DNA of 64,000 nucleotides from an uncultured Pirellula sp. (GCA_903858115.1 CAIOHR010000073.1:62001-126000); one strand, 5' to 3'; positions 43,620-54,412 are shown, counted from the first letter of the stretch. Notes: a model not told the origin generated them from the letters alone. Numbers and translations are program-made.

Positions 43620-44309
43620 CTAAAAGGACCCAACGGAGGAGATTGCGGCGTCAATAGCAACGTCCGTGCTGGGGTCGTACGGATAGAAAATTCTGGCGAT
43701 GCGATTCGCAAGCGTTGTCAGATAAATGCGTTGGAACGTCGCCTCGTCATAGTCCGTGACCGGTGCACCCGTCTGCGGGTAAACGAACTCGGGAAGCGAT
43801 TTGCGGAAAACCGGACCTTTGCCTTCGCCTGATTTGTAGACCGTAACGGTCGACGAGCTTCGTCCTTTGTACAACGTTTTGCCTTCCTTCAATTTGAGAT
43901 CCGATACGTCCACATTGACGACGTAATCTGCACCGGAACGCGAGCCGATGACCGCCGGATCCACTTGGCCGAGTTGTACGTCCTGAACGAGTCGATCCAC
44001 TTCGTCAGGCGAAACCACTTTGATCTTTTTTACTTTACCGCTCAGGAGCATCGTAATGTTTCTGGCCATCAGTAAGCACGTCGCATCGGAGGCGTGAACT
44101 CCGTTGGTGCTCACGAGGACAGCGACCTTCTTTTCCTCCAGTTCCTTGAACTCGGCAGGAGCGTCATTCCCTTTGATCATGTAGATCATATTTGCCATCA
44201 TGCGAACGCAACCCGTGTTGGCCGCGAGCATCAGAATTGCAACGCAACCGAGCAGAAGCCTTGGGGTGTACGTGGTGAAAAGGGCCGATTGATCCGTGAT
44301 CTTGTTCAT
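43620..44309 (-). CDS. Envelope lipoprotein of unknown function (CsgG/FlgO-like fold possible)
   Basis: ATG 44309 is preferred over the ORF start 44387 because it begins a lipoprotein signal (lipobox LAANTGC near residue 33 of 229). After the Cys, KKVAVLVSTNG..., helix ARNITMLLSG and ADYVVNVDVSDL recall the alpha/beta fold of CsgG/FlgO/TolB-N-like lipoproteins, but without a specific motif. First gene of a three-gene set. A heptamer array (44403-44437) lies ~95 bp upstream. Confidence 0.7.
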   Translation of the reverse strand: MNKITDQSALFTTYTPRLLLGCVAILMLAANTGCVRMMANMIYMIKGNDAPAEFKELEEKKVAVLVSTNGVHASDATCLLMARNITMLLSGKVKKIKVVSPDEVDRLVQDVQLGQVDPAVIGSRSGADYVVNVDVSDLKLKEGKTLYKGRSSSTVTVYKSGEGKGPVFRKSLPEFVYPQTGAPVTDYDEATFQRIYLTTLANRIARIFYPYDPSTDVAIDAAISSVGSF

Positions 44310-44402
44310 GCAGGCATCCGGTCCTGTCGAAGTTTGGTGGGTTTGTCTAGCAATGACGCGTCGCTTATAGAAAGTTTGCATTCCCATGGCTAGATGGATT
44401 AG

Positions 44403-44437
44403 TTCCTAGTTCCTAGTTCTTGGTGCTTAGTGCTTGT
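44403..44437 (+). repeat. Degenerate heptamer array (TTCCTAG/TGCTTAG units)
   Basis: Consecutive 7-mers TTCCTAG, TTCCTAG, TTCTTGG, TGCTTAG, TGCTTGT: the same family as the 14381 array with more divergence. Located in the divergence-free gap between the lipoprotein start and the hydrolase stop. Confidence 0.7.
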
Positions 44438-44498
44438 GGCTGGTTGGGAGAATGCAAACTAGCATCCTCTTAAGAATGCCAGCAAACAAATTCTAGTT

Positions 44499-44526
44499 TT
44501 CCTAATTCTCAATGCCTAATTCTTGA
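44499..44526 (+). repeat. Degenerate heptamer array overlapping the hydrolase stop codon
   Basis: Four 7-mers TTCCTAA, TTCTCAA, TGCCTAA, TTCTTGA. The last two span the final codons and TAG stop of the hydrolase gene (KVKN*), so the array contributes its C-terminus. Confidence 0.55.
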
Positions 44527-46576
44527 CCTTCCATGTTTCGTCGAAGAAGTTTGCGGCTGCGACTTTGCCTGCCCAACGTGTGCCGGCTGGGGTGCGGATA
44601 TCGATGATCGCCCAGTCGGGTAATTTGGGAACTTGTCTCGCATTGTTCAAATAGTCGTATTCCCGATAAGTGAACGAGCTATTCAGCACCACATACTTTT
44701 TCGAGTTCAGCGGGTTTGGGTAAATCAAGACGGGGATATGAGTCTCCGAACCAAAGCTCTGTCCTTGCATTGTGACTTTGCTGGCATCCCATTTCAGAGG
44801 GAGCCTGTTCAAGATCTCGGCAATCTTTGGATTGCTCTTCGGATCGCCCCATAACACGATATTGTTCGCTTCGATTTCGCTCTCTTGGAGTTGATCCGAG
44901 GAGATCACACGGACATCGCCACGCATTTGACGATGCCATTCGCGGACGGCTCGATCGAATTCAGATTGGACCCACTGATCGACTGCTGGATGTTGTCCTG
45001 CCCCCGATGGCTTGATGAACAAAAACGAAGACATAAAGGCATCATCGATGGGACCTTGAAGATCCTTTCGTTTCACAAGCCCCATCGGTGCAGCCAACGG
45101 AGATCGAACAGACCAAAGCTCGGACCGATCATTCACGGTGCGTTCGAAAGAAACGTGCCATGAACCGTCAGACCTTTTACTTACCGGATGTAAACCATGA
45201 AGATCTCCTTGGATCAAAACTTGGATGTGTTCATGGTTCCCCGGAATCTCTCCGATATCAAAATCGAGAGAAAATGCGTTCACACCGTGGGCTTCGATAT
45301 CAATCTTGGGAACGAACCCTTCTAAAGATAACGATGCAGTAACCGTCGCTTGTTTCCAGTGTTCCTCGAGTCGATCAATTGTGAGCCAATGGCAGCGATT
45401 GTATTTCAATGAGTAAGTTGCGAACCAAATATTCTTTCGAACATCATGGCTTTTCAGTTGGTAGATGCGATCGAGCCTGCGTTCGATTTCTTTACCGGCG
45501 ATAGGGTCTACTTTGTGGGCTGTCTTGGGGGCGACAATGTGTGCCAGTTCGAACGATTGGCTGACTGGCAGATTCCAACAGGCTTCCGCCATTACATCTG
45601 CCGCTTGTTTCTGCCGATCGATCTCACCGCTATAAGCAATGGTCGGAACATCGCGCAGATTCAAGGCCCAGTTGGGACAGTCATAGAGATTCCATAGAGT
45701 CTTTTCATAAGAAGCCGGAGCCAACGTCTCAGATTGAAAGACATTCAGGAATTTTGGCGTCTCTGAAAAACCGGCACCGGGATTGGCCGCAAACCATCGA
45801 TCGGGGTAATGGACGGCCAAATGCCACGCGGCTGCGCCACCCATCGAAAAGCCACGAATGGCGACTCCTTTGGGATCCATCTCATACTCGGCGATCGCGT
45901 GCTCCAACGCTTCGAGTGTATCGACTTCGCCAGCCAGTTTATTCGCATTGCAATAACGTCCAAAGGGATGAATCATGAGGACGCCAGGAGCAGGCTGCGG
46001 ATCTTTGCTCACAAGACGTTGGGCCAGGAACTGCATCTCCAGTCCCTTTTCACTGCGTCCTCGGCACCAAACATCCGTTCGGCCAGGATAGGTCGCGATC
46101 CTGCTATTCAATCGGACGACTCCATACGGTTGAACAGAGCCATCGATTCGGGATCGAAAACCTCGAACGGTGGTGATGTCTCGCTGGTCGGTCGGTTTCA
46201 ACCAATCGGGTTTCTCTTCCAACAAAAGTTGCATACGACGGCGCCCCTCTGCCAGGACACGTTTTGCACCTTCGAAGTCTTTGGGTTCAAAGAACCCATC
46301 CTCGGTCAATGCGATTCGTATCGCTTTCTCAAAGATCTCGACGTCGGGTAAATACTTGAGGGGCATCGCAGATTTGCTTTTCCGCAACACATCGAGTCTG
46401 GTCTGAAGATCACGCAGTCCGCTGGCGAGTTCTTCGCGAAGCTCGTCTGAGATGGCAATGCCTGGTGGTGGGACGGAACGGACTGCTTCTTCTTTATTGT
46501 CTGCTGGTCCATCTGCATACGTCATGAGATTCGACAGCAATAGAAATGCAACAACGATGGAGAGGGAGGGTCTCAT
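44516..46576 (-). CDS. Secreted alpha/beta hydrolase (prolyl-oligopeptidase-like)
   Basis: ATG 46576 with AAAGG 7 nt upstream starts a signal peptide (MRPSLSIVVAFLLL), giving 686 aa. The central domain is an alpha/beta hydrolase: VLMIHPFG strand, nucleophile elbow GFSMGG, acid in YSGEIDRQK, His in APKTAHKVDP. The C-terminal ~200 residues contain a second alpha/beta region (IVLWGDPKSNPKIAEI, TYREYDYLNNARQ) like a family of planctomycete peptidase/esterase-like proteins. The substrate is unknown; acts outside the cytoplasm. Confidence 0.85.
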   Translation of the reverse strand: MRPSLSIVVAFLLLSNLMTYADGPADNKEEAVRSVPPPGIAISDELREELASGLRDLQTRLDVLRKSKSAMPLKYLPDVEIFEKAIRIALTEDGFFEPKDFEGAKRVLAEGRRRMQLLLEEKPDWLKPTDQRDITTVRGFRSRIDGSVQPYGVVRLNSRIATYPGRTDVWCRGRSEKGLEMQFLAQRLVSKDPQPAPGVLMIHPFGRYCNANKLAGEVDTLEALEHAIAEYEMDPKGVAIRGFSMGGAAAWHLAVHYPDRWFAANPGAGFSETPKFLNVFQSETLAPASYEKTLWNLYDCPNWALNLRDVPTIAYSGEIDRQKQAADVMAEACWNLPVSQSFELAHIVAPKTAHKVDPIAGKEIERRLDRIYQLKSHDVRKNIWFATYSLKYNRCHWLTIDRLEEHWKQATVTASLSLEGFVPKIDIEAHGVNAFSLDFDIGEIPGNHEHIQVLIQGDLHGLHPVSKRSDGSWHVSFERTVNDRSELWSVRSPLAAPMGLVKRKDLQGPIDDAFMSSFLFIKPSGAGQHPAVDQWVQSEFDRAVREWHRQMRGDVRVISSDQLQESEIEANNIVLWGDPKSNPKIAEILNRLPLKWDASKVTMQGQSFGSETHIPVLIYPNPLNSKKYVVLNSSFTYREYDYLNNARQVPKLPDWAIIDIRTPAGTRWAGKVAAANFFDETWKVKN

Positions 46577-46676
46577 GACAGGGCCTTTACGGCTGAAGGA
46601 GAATGGAGGCAGATGGGGAGGAACACAACTCAATGAAGTTCCAGTCGATCGCGTTCATTATGGCTGGTAGAAATGA

Positions 46677-46701
46677 GAATCGCACCTAGTAGGTGCGATT
46701 C
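46677..46701 (-). terminator. Hairpin downstream of enolase
   Basis: GAATCGCACC-tagta-GGTGCGATTC is a perfect 10-bp stem with a 5-nt loop, about 90 nt after the eno stop. No strong U-run on either strand, so a Rho-independent role is likely but not certain. Confidence 0.5.
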
Positions 46702-46788
46702 TTTCAAGATCTGTTCAGAGGAACGCCAAGTTTTTCAGCTTGCATGCCATGCCGCCTGCACGCAATACTGCCTACACAGCGATTCCGA

Positions 46789-48069
<1,281 letters not shown>

Positions 48070-48232
48070 CTACCTGCTAAATGCTCAAAAAAAGAGGATC
48101 CAGAGGGGGTGATGCACGAACTCACCTCGAGCCAGCCACAACCCCACCTCACTAAAATGTTTTGCGAATTGTGGCCGAAAGGAGACGTTTTGAATACGTC
48201 AAAACTCGTGTAGCAATAGATGCAATTTAACC

Positions 48233-49462
48233 CTATTGAGGCAATTTGCCGGTTTCCACCTGTGGCAACGGACCTGTCAAGGATTTCATGAACTCCACAA
48301 GGTCGGCCTTGTCCTGAGCGGTGAGGTCCAGCTTCTTAATTTTGTCGCTCAGGTAGGGATTGGCGTGTCCACCCTTGGCATACCACTCGACGACTTCTTC
48401 TAATGTTTTCTGGCTACCATCGTGCATGTACGGACCGGATTGTGCGATGTTGCGAACGGTTGGCGTCTTGAAGGCCCCTTTGTCCTTCTCGACTTTCGTT
48501 TCAGCAAACCGCCCTAGATCCGGCTTGGCCGCATCCATGCCAACTCCGATATTGTGGTAAAGTTCATCCGTAAAATTCACGCCCACGTGGCAAGCGGAAC
48601 AATTCGATTTGGCACTGAAGAATAGGTCTCTTCCTCGTTTGGCGGAATCGCTCATCGGGTTGGCTGCGGATGCTTCCTTTGCTTTGGTAAACTTGCTCAA
48701 CAACTCTGGGTCGTCTTTCTTCAGAGCTTCGAGGTCTGAAAGCTCTTCGGGAAAGGCTGCCATCATTTGGCGAACGGGCTCGTAAAGATCGTAGGGGCTA
48801 GGGCCTGTGACGATCGCACGTTCGAAGGAAGCAATGGCTTTACCAATGTCGTCAATGTTCGGAGCTTTACCAAAAACCTTCTCGAATTGCATGCGGTATC
48901 CGCTGTTTGCGGTTACGAACTTGACGACAGCTTCGTGGGTGTTTCCCATTTCGATCGGGTTGGCGATCGGCCCGACCGCTTGGGCCTCGAGCGTACCAGC
49001 GCGACCGTCCCAAAACTGTCCTTTACTGAGGATTCGGTTGAAGGAAACTGGCGAGTTCCTGCCGCCAAGTTGACCACGGACGCCAACTCCGAATTGAGTG
49101 TTTGCGCCATAACCTGTCGCTGGACTATGACAATCGGCACAACTGACGGTGCTGTCTACCGAGAGGCGTTTGTCAAAATAAAGTTGTCGGCCCAATTCGA
49201 TTTTGGCCAGTGTCAGAGGATTGTCTTCAGGAACAAAGACGGCGCTAGAACCGGCCTTCAAATTGTCGGGTAGTGCTGGCGACAACGGTTTGTGGTTCGC
49301 GGGTTCGTCGAGGAACTTCTTTATTTCAGCGACGGTGAGTTTGCTTCCGCCCGGAATTCCCTTGGTGATTTCTGCTTTCCCAAGCTGGATTGAATCTGCC
49401 GCACGGCTGAAAGCACCGGTGGTGAAAAAGATAAACGTTCCAAAAAACCATTTTCGAAGCAT
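48233..49462 (-). CDS. Di-haem cytochrome c peroxidase / MauG-family protein
   Basis: ATG 49462 begins a signal peptide (MLRKWFFGTFIFFTTGAFSRA), giving 409 aa; the ORF start 49528 adds a non-signal leader. Two haem c sites are seen: CADCH (about residue 105) and CSACH (about 270), followed by the CCP-typical FKTPTVRNIA...PYMHDGS. A periplasmic enzyme reducing H2O2 or carrying out MauG-like oxidation. A spacer YxxGVGVDM-like segment and the C-terminal LVEFMKSLTG are also standard. Confidence 0.95.
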   Translation of the reverse strand: MLRKWFFGTFIFFTTGAFSRAADSIQLGKAEITKGIPGGSKLTVAEIKKFLDEPANHKPLSPALPDNLKAGSSAVFVPEDNPLTLAKIELGRQLYFDKRLSVDSTVSCADCHSPATGYGANTQFGVGVRGQLGGRNSPVSFNRILSKGQFWDGRAGTLEAQAVGPIANPIEMGNTHEAVVKFVTANSGYRMQFEKVFGKAPNIDDIGKAIASFERAIVTGPSPYDLYEPVRQMMAAFPEELSDLEALKKDDPELLSKFTKAKEASAANPMSDSAKRGRDLFFSAKSNCSACHVGVNFTDELYHNIGVGMDAAKPDLGRFAETKVEKDKGAFKTPTVRNIAQSGPYMHDGSQKTLEEVVEWYAKGGHANPYLSDKIKKLDLTAQDKADLVEFMKSLTGPLPQVETGKLPQ

Positions 49463-49552
49463 TGCTAATCTCTCAGATGGGAAGCTGGCGGGGACAGAAG
49501 TATGCGATGAAATCGCAGAAACAGCCATTTGACCGGAAATTGTATTGCAATG

Positions 49553-49942
49553 TCAACGGTTTTTTAATGAGATCTTCGTTAACTCCGATGGGCTGTTAGC
49601 CATCGTTTGCCCCATCAACAGTCTAGACGGGTTGTAGACCATACCGGATTCTGGGTTCAGGCGGTAATAGCCGCCGAAGGGGGTTGGATGAATTCTGCTT
49701 TTCGTGAGCCCTGCTCGATAGAGATCAATCAGGTGCAGATCCGGCCTTCTCCCTTGCGATTCGGCGTAAGTCCCTACGAGTTCGTTCAGACGGTCTAGAT
49801 GTTTTTGGTCTTGCAACAAGAGATACTGATTCCAGCTAATCAAAGCTGCCTGACCGGTAAAAAACAGTCCGACAACCACGGCCGTAATACAACGGAGTGT
49901 GCCAATGAATCGTCCGGCTCTTAGATGTGCGTTCTTTTCCAT
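49553..49942 (-). CDS. Small single-pass membrane protein, unknown
   Basis: ATG 49942 (129 aa) is preferred; the ORF start 50017 adds 25 unlikely residues. One membrane span at about residues 17-38, then a helix (LNELVGTYAESQGRRPDLHLIDLYRAGL) and PFGGYYRLNPESGMVYN. The tail recalls the end of type II pseudopilins (a DPxGxxY-like turn), but a prepilin cleavage motif is missing. Function unknown. Confidence 0.6.
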   Translation of the reverse strand: MEKNAHLRAGRFIGTLRCITAVVVGLFFTGQAALISWNQYLLLQDQKHLDRLNELVGTYAESQGRRPDLHLIDLYRAGLTKSRIHPTPFGGYYRLNPESGMVYNPSRLLMGQTMANSPSELTKISLKNR

Positions 49943-50249
49943 ATCTAATCTAGGTCGCGGTTTGCTTTGTTCGCGTGAATCGCCTCGTTGGATGCAAACG
50001 GGCCCCTCTAGTTCCAAAATTAGTCCGCATACTCACCGTTAGGTGAGGCACAAAGGAATTCGCTGCGACTTTCTTAGAACGTTTTTGAGAAACGAACGGT
50101 CGTGCCGGTTGTGTAGGCGGGAAGGAAGGGAGATATTCGGCTGATCCCGGTTGGGTTAGACTCCGCAGTTCGATTATGGAGCAGTCTGATTCGGACAATT
50201 GTCCATCGTTCGACCCGATCTCTATTCTCTCTAACGAAATCCCATTGCG

Positions 50250-51029
50250 ATGCGTGAATCTCCTACAGAACATTTGCCAAGTTTGACGGATTTGGACAAG
50301 TCCGTTTACGAATGGCAAATGTGGATTCACGATTTTGGGGATCTAGCGCAACGCAAACTGAAGGGCGCTTCCGTTTTGGTATCGCGAGTCGGCGGAGTCG
50401 GCGGTGCGGTCGCTTATGAACTGGCTGCCTCGGGAGTTGGCAAGCTGGTTCTTGCTCACGGCGGTAATCTGAAGCCGAGCGACCTGAATCGGCAGCTCTT
50501 GATGACCCACGACTGGATAGGAAAACCTCGCATCGAGAGTATTCAACGCCGACTGCTAGAGTTGAATCCGAGGCTAGAAATCGTCGCGATAGACACCAAC
50601 ATCAATACTGCTAACGCGGCTGAAATAGTGAGACAGGCCGACATTGTTGTCGACTGTGCACCGATGTTTGATGAGCGATTTGCCATGAATCAGCAAGCCG
50701 TCCTTCAAGGAAAGCCGCTCGTCGAGTGCTCGATGTACGAACTCGAAGCTCAGATATTCTCAGTGATTCCTGGAAGCTCTCCTTGTTTGCGATGTCTATT
50801 TCCTGATCCGCCACCGAACTGGAAGAGGCAGTTTCCCGTGCTTGGTGCTGTGTCTGGCATGGTCGGTTGTTTAGGGGCGACCGAAGCAATCAAGCTTATC
50901 ACAGGTATCGGCAAACCACTGATCGGTCGTTTGCTCAAGTGCGATTTACGCGACATGAGTTTTCGAACTTACTCGGCCAAACGCGCAGCGAATTGCAAAG
51001 ACTGCGGGCATTTGTCACCAGCGGATTAG
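50250..51029 (+). CDS. ThiF/MoeB/HesA-family adenylyltransferase
   Basis: 259 aa. E1-like fold: RVGGVGGAVAYELA nucleotide loop (S-R-V instead of the usual G-x-G start), DLNRQLL, the D of VVDCAP, and two CxxC pairs (CLRC, CKDC) for structural zinc. These enzymes adenylate the C-terminal Gly-Gly of a sulfur-carrier protein (ThiS, MoaD) for thiamin or molybdopterin synthesis. No carrier gene is adjacent, so the pathway is unknown. No thiosulfate sulfurtransferase domain is present. Confidence 0.9.
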   Translation: MRESPTEHLPSLTDLDKSVYEWQMWIHDFGDLAQRKLKGASVLVSRVGGVGGAVAYELAASGVGKLVLAHGGNLKPSDLNRQLLMTHDWIGKPRIESIQRRLLELNPRLEIVAIDTNINTANAAEIVRQADIVVDCAPMFDERFAMNQQAVLQGKPLVECSMYELEAQIFSVIPGSSPCLRCLFPDPPPNWKRQFPVLGAVSGMVGCLGATEAIKLITGIGKPLIGRLLKCDLRDMSFRTYSAKRAANCKDCGHLSPAD

Positions 51030-51050
51030 CAGCCTCTACCTCAAGTAGAC

Positions 51051-51067
51051 AAGGGCTGCCAGCCTTT
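51051..51067. terminator. Small hairpin between convergent genes
   Basis: AAGGGCT-gcc-AGCCTTT, a 7-bp stem with one G-T pair between the convergent ThiF-like and UDP-glucuronate decarboxylase genes. Short, no U-run; a bidirectional terminator is plausible only. Confidence 0.3.
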
Positions 51068-51094
51068 GACTAGATCGGAACTGCCATGAATTCG

Positions 51095-52078
51095 CTAAAC
51101 AAAGTTAGGGGTCGGTGGTCGGTAGTGATCGAAGTCGATCGATCGGAACCAATCGATGGTTTGTTGAAGTCCTTGATTGAGCGGAATCTTTGGTTCCCAG
51201 TGGAGATGCTTCTTTGCCAACGTGATGTCAGGTTGGCGACGGGTTGGATCGTCTGGCGGTAGAGGGCGTTTCTCAAGCTTCACCTTCGCACCGGTAAGTT
51301 GTATGACCAACTCAGCGAGCTCCCGAATCGTAAACTCGCCTGGGTTGCCGATATTGACGGGGCCGATAAACCCATCTTCGTTGTTCATCAGTCGGAAAAT
51401 ACCCTCGACCAAATCATCTCGATAGCAAAACGATCGAGTTTGTTCCCCTTCGCCAAAGATAGTGATCGGCTGCCCCTGGATCGCTTGCCGGATAAAATTG
51501 GAAACGACTCGACCATCATATGGATGCATGCGAGGACCATAGGTGTTAAAGATACGAACGATGCGTACATCCACTTTGTTCATGCGGTGGTAGTCCATGA
51601 ACAGTGTCTCTGCAACTCGCTTTCCTTCGTCGTAACACGAACGAAGGCCAATGGTGTTCACGTTCCCCCAATACGATTCCGGCTGTGGGTGAATGAGAGG
51701 ATCGCCATATATCTCGCTTGTGCTAGCCAACAAAATTCTTGCACCACATCGTTTCGCCATGCCGAGCATATTGATCGATCCCATCACCGACGTCTTGATC
51801 GTCTTTATTGGGTTGAATTGGTAGTGCCCGGGCGCGGCAGGACAGGCCATGTGATAGATCTGATCCACTTCCAAAAAAATCGGAAGCGTAACATCGTGGC
51901 GGATCAACTCAAAATTCGGCCGCCCCAGCAAATGAGCGACATTTGACTTTTGAGCAGTGAAAAAATTATCGAGGCAAATAACGTCATGCCCCTCGTTCAC
52001 CAGCCGCTCGCACATGTGCGAACCAAGGAAACCGGCGCCACCTGTAACGAGAACTCTTCGTAATTTTGTCACTTGCAC
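51095..52078 (-). CDS. UDP-glucuronic acid decarboxylase (UXS-type)
   Basis: 327 aa. NAD-binding GGAGFLGSH at the N-terminus, STSEIYGDP, catalytic Y-x3-K ([13 protein letters not shown]) and the UXS-specific [19 protein letters not shown] with [12 protein letters not shown]. Converts UDP-glucuronate to UDP-xylose, a donor for surface polysaccharides. Whole family length. It lies far (~22 kb) from the glycan island, so its product may serve other glycans too. Confidence 0.93.
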   Translation of the reverse strand: MQVTKLRRVLVTGGAGFLGSHMCERLVNEGHDVICLDNFFTAQKSNVAHLLGRPNFELIRHDVTLPIFLEVDQIYHMACPAAPGHYQFNPIKTIKTSVMGSINMLGMAKRCGARILLASTSEIYGDPLIHPQPESYWGNVNTIGLRSCYDEGKRVAETLFMDYHRMNKVDVRIVRIFNTYGPRMHPYDGRVVSNFIRQAIQGQPITIFGEGEQTRSFCYRDDLVEGIFRLMNNEDGFIGPVNIGNPGEFTIRELAELVIQLTGAKVKLEKRPLPPDDPTRRQPDITLAKKHLHWEPKIPLNQGLQQTIDWFRSIDFDHYRPPTPNFV

Positions 52079-52296
52079 CCCCCCTGAGAGGGACCTGTCT
52101 GGTCAAAACCCATGGTAATACTTTTATTGATTATTGACGCTGCTATTCGTACAATCGCCTTGTGAGTTGGATTACTCCCTTCGAATAATCCAATTCTCAT
52201 CCGAATGCGTAGATGATCGGATGTGTAGCGATGGTATAACCTGTATCAGAAACTCTGGTCGGGGTTGTTTCATGTCTTAAATTTGGAGAAGAGTGG

Positions 52297-52959
52297 ATGA
52301 AGTCACTGAAGATTGGCTTGGTAGCGATGGCGCTGGTTTCGGGCAGCTACTATGTGTCCGTTGATAACTTTGTGTCCGCAGAAGAAAAATGTGATGGCAA
52401 ATGTGCTGCCTCGGCTGCCAAATGCCCAGTCACGGAAGGATTGGCCAAACTGCCAAAGCTAGCTTACACAGTTGGAGACGAGTCTCTGTGCTGTGAAGAA
52501 TCCGCCAAAGCAATTGCATCGAGCTCGGGTAAGAAGCTTGTTTACATGGTCGGCAAGGAAAAGTTCGAGTGCCCCACGGCAGCATTTACAAGCTTGGTAG
52601 AGCAAACAGAGAAGTTTGTTGCAGACTTCAGCACCCCGCACACATGCAGTGTTTCGGGAACGACAACAGTCGCTGGCGAATCCATGACTTGCTCTGTCAA
52701 GGCTGGCGAAGTTGCTGCAAAGATGAAGAAGGCGATGGACTCTGTTGCGGTTTCCTACAAGGTTGGGGATAAGTCTTGCCAATGTCCAACAGAAGCAAAG
52801 ACAATTGCTGCTGAAAAGAAACTGAAGACCGTTTTCGTTGTGGACAAAGAAGAAACCGAGTGCGAGCAAACCGCTCGATTGAACTTGGCTCGTGCGAAAT
52901 ACAAAGCTGCACTTGTCGCGATGAATCCACCGGCAAAAGCAGAATCCAAAACGAACTAG
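52297..52959 (+). CDS. Secreted cysteine-repeat protein
   Basis: 220 aa; GGAG ~8 nt before ATG. Signal peptide MKSLKIGLVAMALVSGS followed by a mature part with 12 cysteines. Two repeats start YTVGD and YKVGD, then C-x-C/CC, then 'EAK-IA', 'VVDK/MVGKE' and E-C; a central half-repeat carries CSV twice (STPHTCSV, MTCSV). The paired Cys suggest metal binding or disulfides. I know the pattern from no characterised family. Ends in a strong terminator. Confidence 0.75.
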   Translation: MKSLKIGLVAMALVSGSYYVSVDNFVSAEEKCDGKCAASAAKCPVTEGLAKLPKLAYTVGDESLCCEESAKAIASSSGKKLVYMVGKEKFECPTAAFTSLVEQTEKFVADFSTPHTCSVSGTTTVAGESMTCSVKAGEVAAKMKKAMDSVAVSYKVGDKSCQCPTEAKTIAAEKKLKTVFVVDKEETECEQTARLNLARAKYKAALVAMNPPAKAESKTN

Positions 52960-53018
52960 TTGGCATCGGATTCGGTTCGATTATCGAACGGTCCGATCGA
53001 TAAACTGCTGAAAATCAA

Positions 53019-53052
53019 AACGGCTGCGGAAATAATCTGCGGCCGTTTTTTA
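53019..53052 (+). terminator. Rho-independent terminator of the Cys-repeat gene
   Basis: AACGGCTGCGG-aaataat-CTGCGGCCGTT forms an 11-bp stem (two G-T pairs) followed by a T-rich tract (TTTTTTATT). It lies ~60 nt after the stop of the secreted Cys protein. Confidence 0.75.
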
Positions 53053-53055
53053 TTG

Positions 53056-53193
53056 TTGACACAGCCGCCAAAAATTCGCGGATTGTCTGTAGCATTGGAC
53101 AAACGTCCCGAGCTTATGGATTTTGCAAAGAGTTAGTGACGGCCTTACATAGGGCCCAGCCTACATCCTCTTTTTTCAGCTATGTCCTATTCT
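53056..53193 (+). repeat. Dispersed intergenic repeat, copy B
   Basis: Aligned with copy A at 4986-5121 over ~136 bp, with shared ends TTGACACAGCCG and TATTCT and shared core GCAA-GAGTTAG-GACG...CCCAGCC. It occupies most of the gap between the terminator and plsC. Confidence 0.6.
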
Positions 53194-53275
53194 CGCTGCA
53201 TTTCCAATGAGAACACGTAGAAAGCCGCATCCTCGATGCTAGAATGAGCTCGGTCTTCTAACACAGGAAATTACA

Positions 53276-53956
53276 TTGACTGCTATTCCGTCCGATTCTA
53301 GGGAGCATTTTCGCAACGCCCCGCCGGCTTCCGAACCAAGAACTGCATTATGCCGCGCCACAGGGCATACGATTGCGTTGGCAGCCAAATTGGTAAGTGG
53401 GTTTACGGTCCGATGGTTAGGCGCCGAACCCAATACTCGGCAGCGCGTCTACTTTGCAAACCATACGAGTCATTTGGATGCGGTCGTTTTGTGGTCCTGT
53501 TTGCCAAAGGAACTTCGACAAATTACTAGGCCTGTCGCGGCACAGGATTATTGGGGGAACTCCCCTTTTCGACGGTTTCTGGCCAGGTCATTCAATGCCA
53601 TCTTGATCGATCGAAAACAGATCAAAGTGCATCAAAGCCCGGTGGATGTGATGATGCGAGAGATTGGGGACATTTATTCGTTGATAGTATTCCCTGAGGG
53701 AGGGCGTGCTGCGGACGGAGAAATGGGAGAATTCAAGAGCGGACTCTACTACCTGGCGAAGAAGCGGCCTGATTTAGAGTTGATTCCGGTTTACATGGAC
53801 AATCTCAATCGAATCCTCCCGCGCGGCGAGGTGATGCCTGTGCCGCTATTGAGTTCGATCACGGTCGGTCACCCTGTCTTTTTGGAACCAGGCGAGCCCA
53901 AGACCGAGTTTCTATCGCGTGCATCGCGAGCCGTGAAAATCTTGAAAGAACGCTAA
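53276..53956 (+). CDS. 1-acyl-sn-glycerol-3-phosphate acyltransferase-like (PlsC family)
   Basis: 226 aa from TTG 53276, with AGGA 8 nt upstream. Acyltransferase motifs: NHTSHLDAVVLW (HxxxxD), VFPEGGRA (motif III, EGxR-like) and LIPVYMDN. Forms phosphatidic acid from lysophosphatidate, or acylates a related glycolipid. No membrane span is evident beyond an amphipathic start. Stand-alone between repeat B and the GYF_2 gene. Substrate inferred from family. Confidence 0.9.
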   Translation: MTAIPSDSREHFRNAPPASEPRTALCRATGHTIALAAKLVSGFTVRWLGAEPNTRQRVYFANHTSHLDAVVLWSCLPKELRQITRPVAAQDYWGNSPFRRFLARSFNAILIDRKQIKVHQSPVDVMMREIGDIYSLIVFPEGGRAADGEMGEFKSGLYYLAKKRPDLELIPVYMDNLNRILPRGEVMPVPLLSSITVGHPVFLEPGEPKTEFLSRASRAVKILKER

Positions 53957-54091
53957 GCCACAGGCTAGCTGCGATAGCTGCCCATGAATGTTGAATTTCC
54001 CTCTGGGATTTGAACAAACCGGACCTCAGCGTAGAGCCGAGTAGAAACGAGAATTTTCTTGAAAATGCAACCTTAATTCACCTTGTGGCGG

Positions 54092-54122
54092 CCTAATGCG
54101 TAAAATTACGTGTTTGATTAGG
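54092..54122. promoter_or_regulatory. Nested inverted repeat upstream of the GYF_2 gene
   Basis: CCTAAT ... ATTAGG (6-bp arms) enclose GCGTAAaaTTACG, itself an inverted pair. It lies 63-93 bp before the ATG at 54185 and could be an operator or RNA stem. No function can be shown. Confidence 0.3.
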
Positions 54123-54184
54123 TAGTTGCCCACGAGTCTTTTGGTGTGTGTATGTAGAAATGCGTAACATAGGGGAATTAGGCT

Positions 54185-54412
54185 ATGTCTGCAGACTGGT
54201 TCTTTATGAAGAAAGGTTTCTTTGGTAGCAAGACTGTAGGACCGATCGCGGAATCGGATTTCCTACATAACATCGAGAAAGGTTTGATTAAACCGGAAAC
54301 CCTTGTTTGTAGTACTACGAAAACGCATGGACATTGGATCCATTTGCGAGATATTCGAGCAGGGATGCAGGTTTGGGACAAGACGCATCCGACGGATAAG
54401 AAAGCGGTTTGA
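54185..54412 (+). CDS. GYF_2-domain mini-protein
   Basis: 75 aa, all of it a GYF_2-like fold: WFFMKKG near the start, VGPIAESDFLHNIEKGLIKPETLVC, and HGHWIHLRDI. GYF_2 domains are usually attached to membrane or secreted planctomycete proteins for protein-protein contact; here the domain stands free. It precedes the 1399-aa gene by 80 nt on the same strand and probably belongs to its operon. Confidence 0.8.
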   Translation: MSADWFFMKKGFFGSKTVGPIAESDFLHNIEKGLIKPETLVCSTTKTHGHWIHLRDIRAGMQVWDKTHPTDKKAV

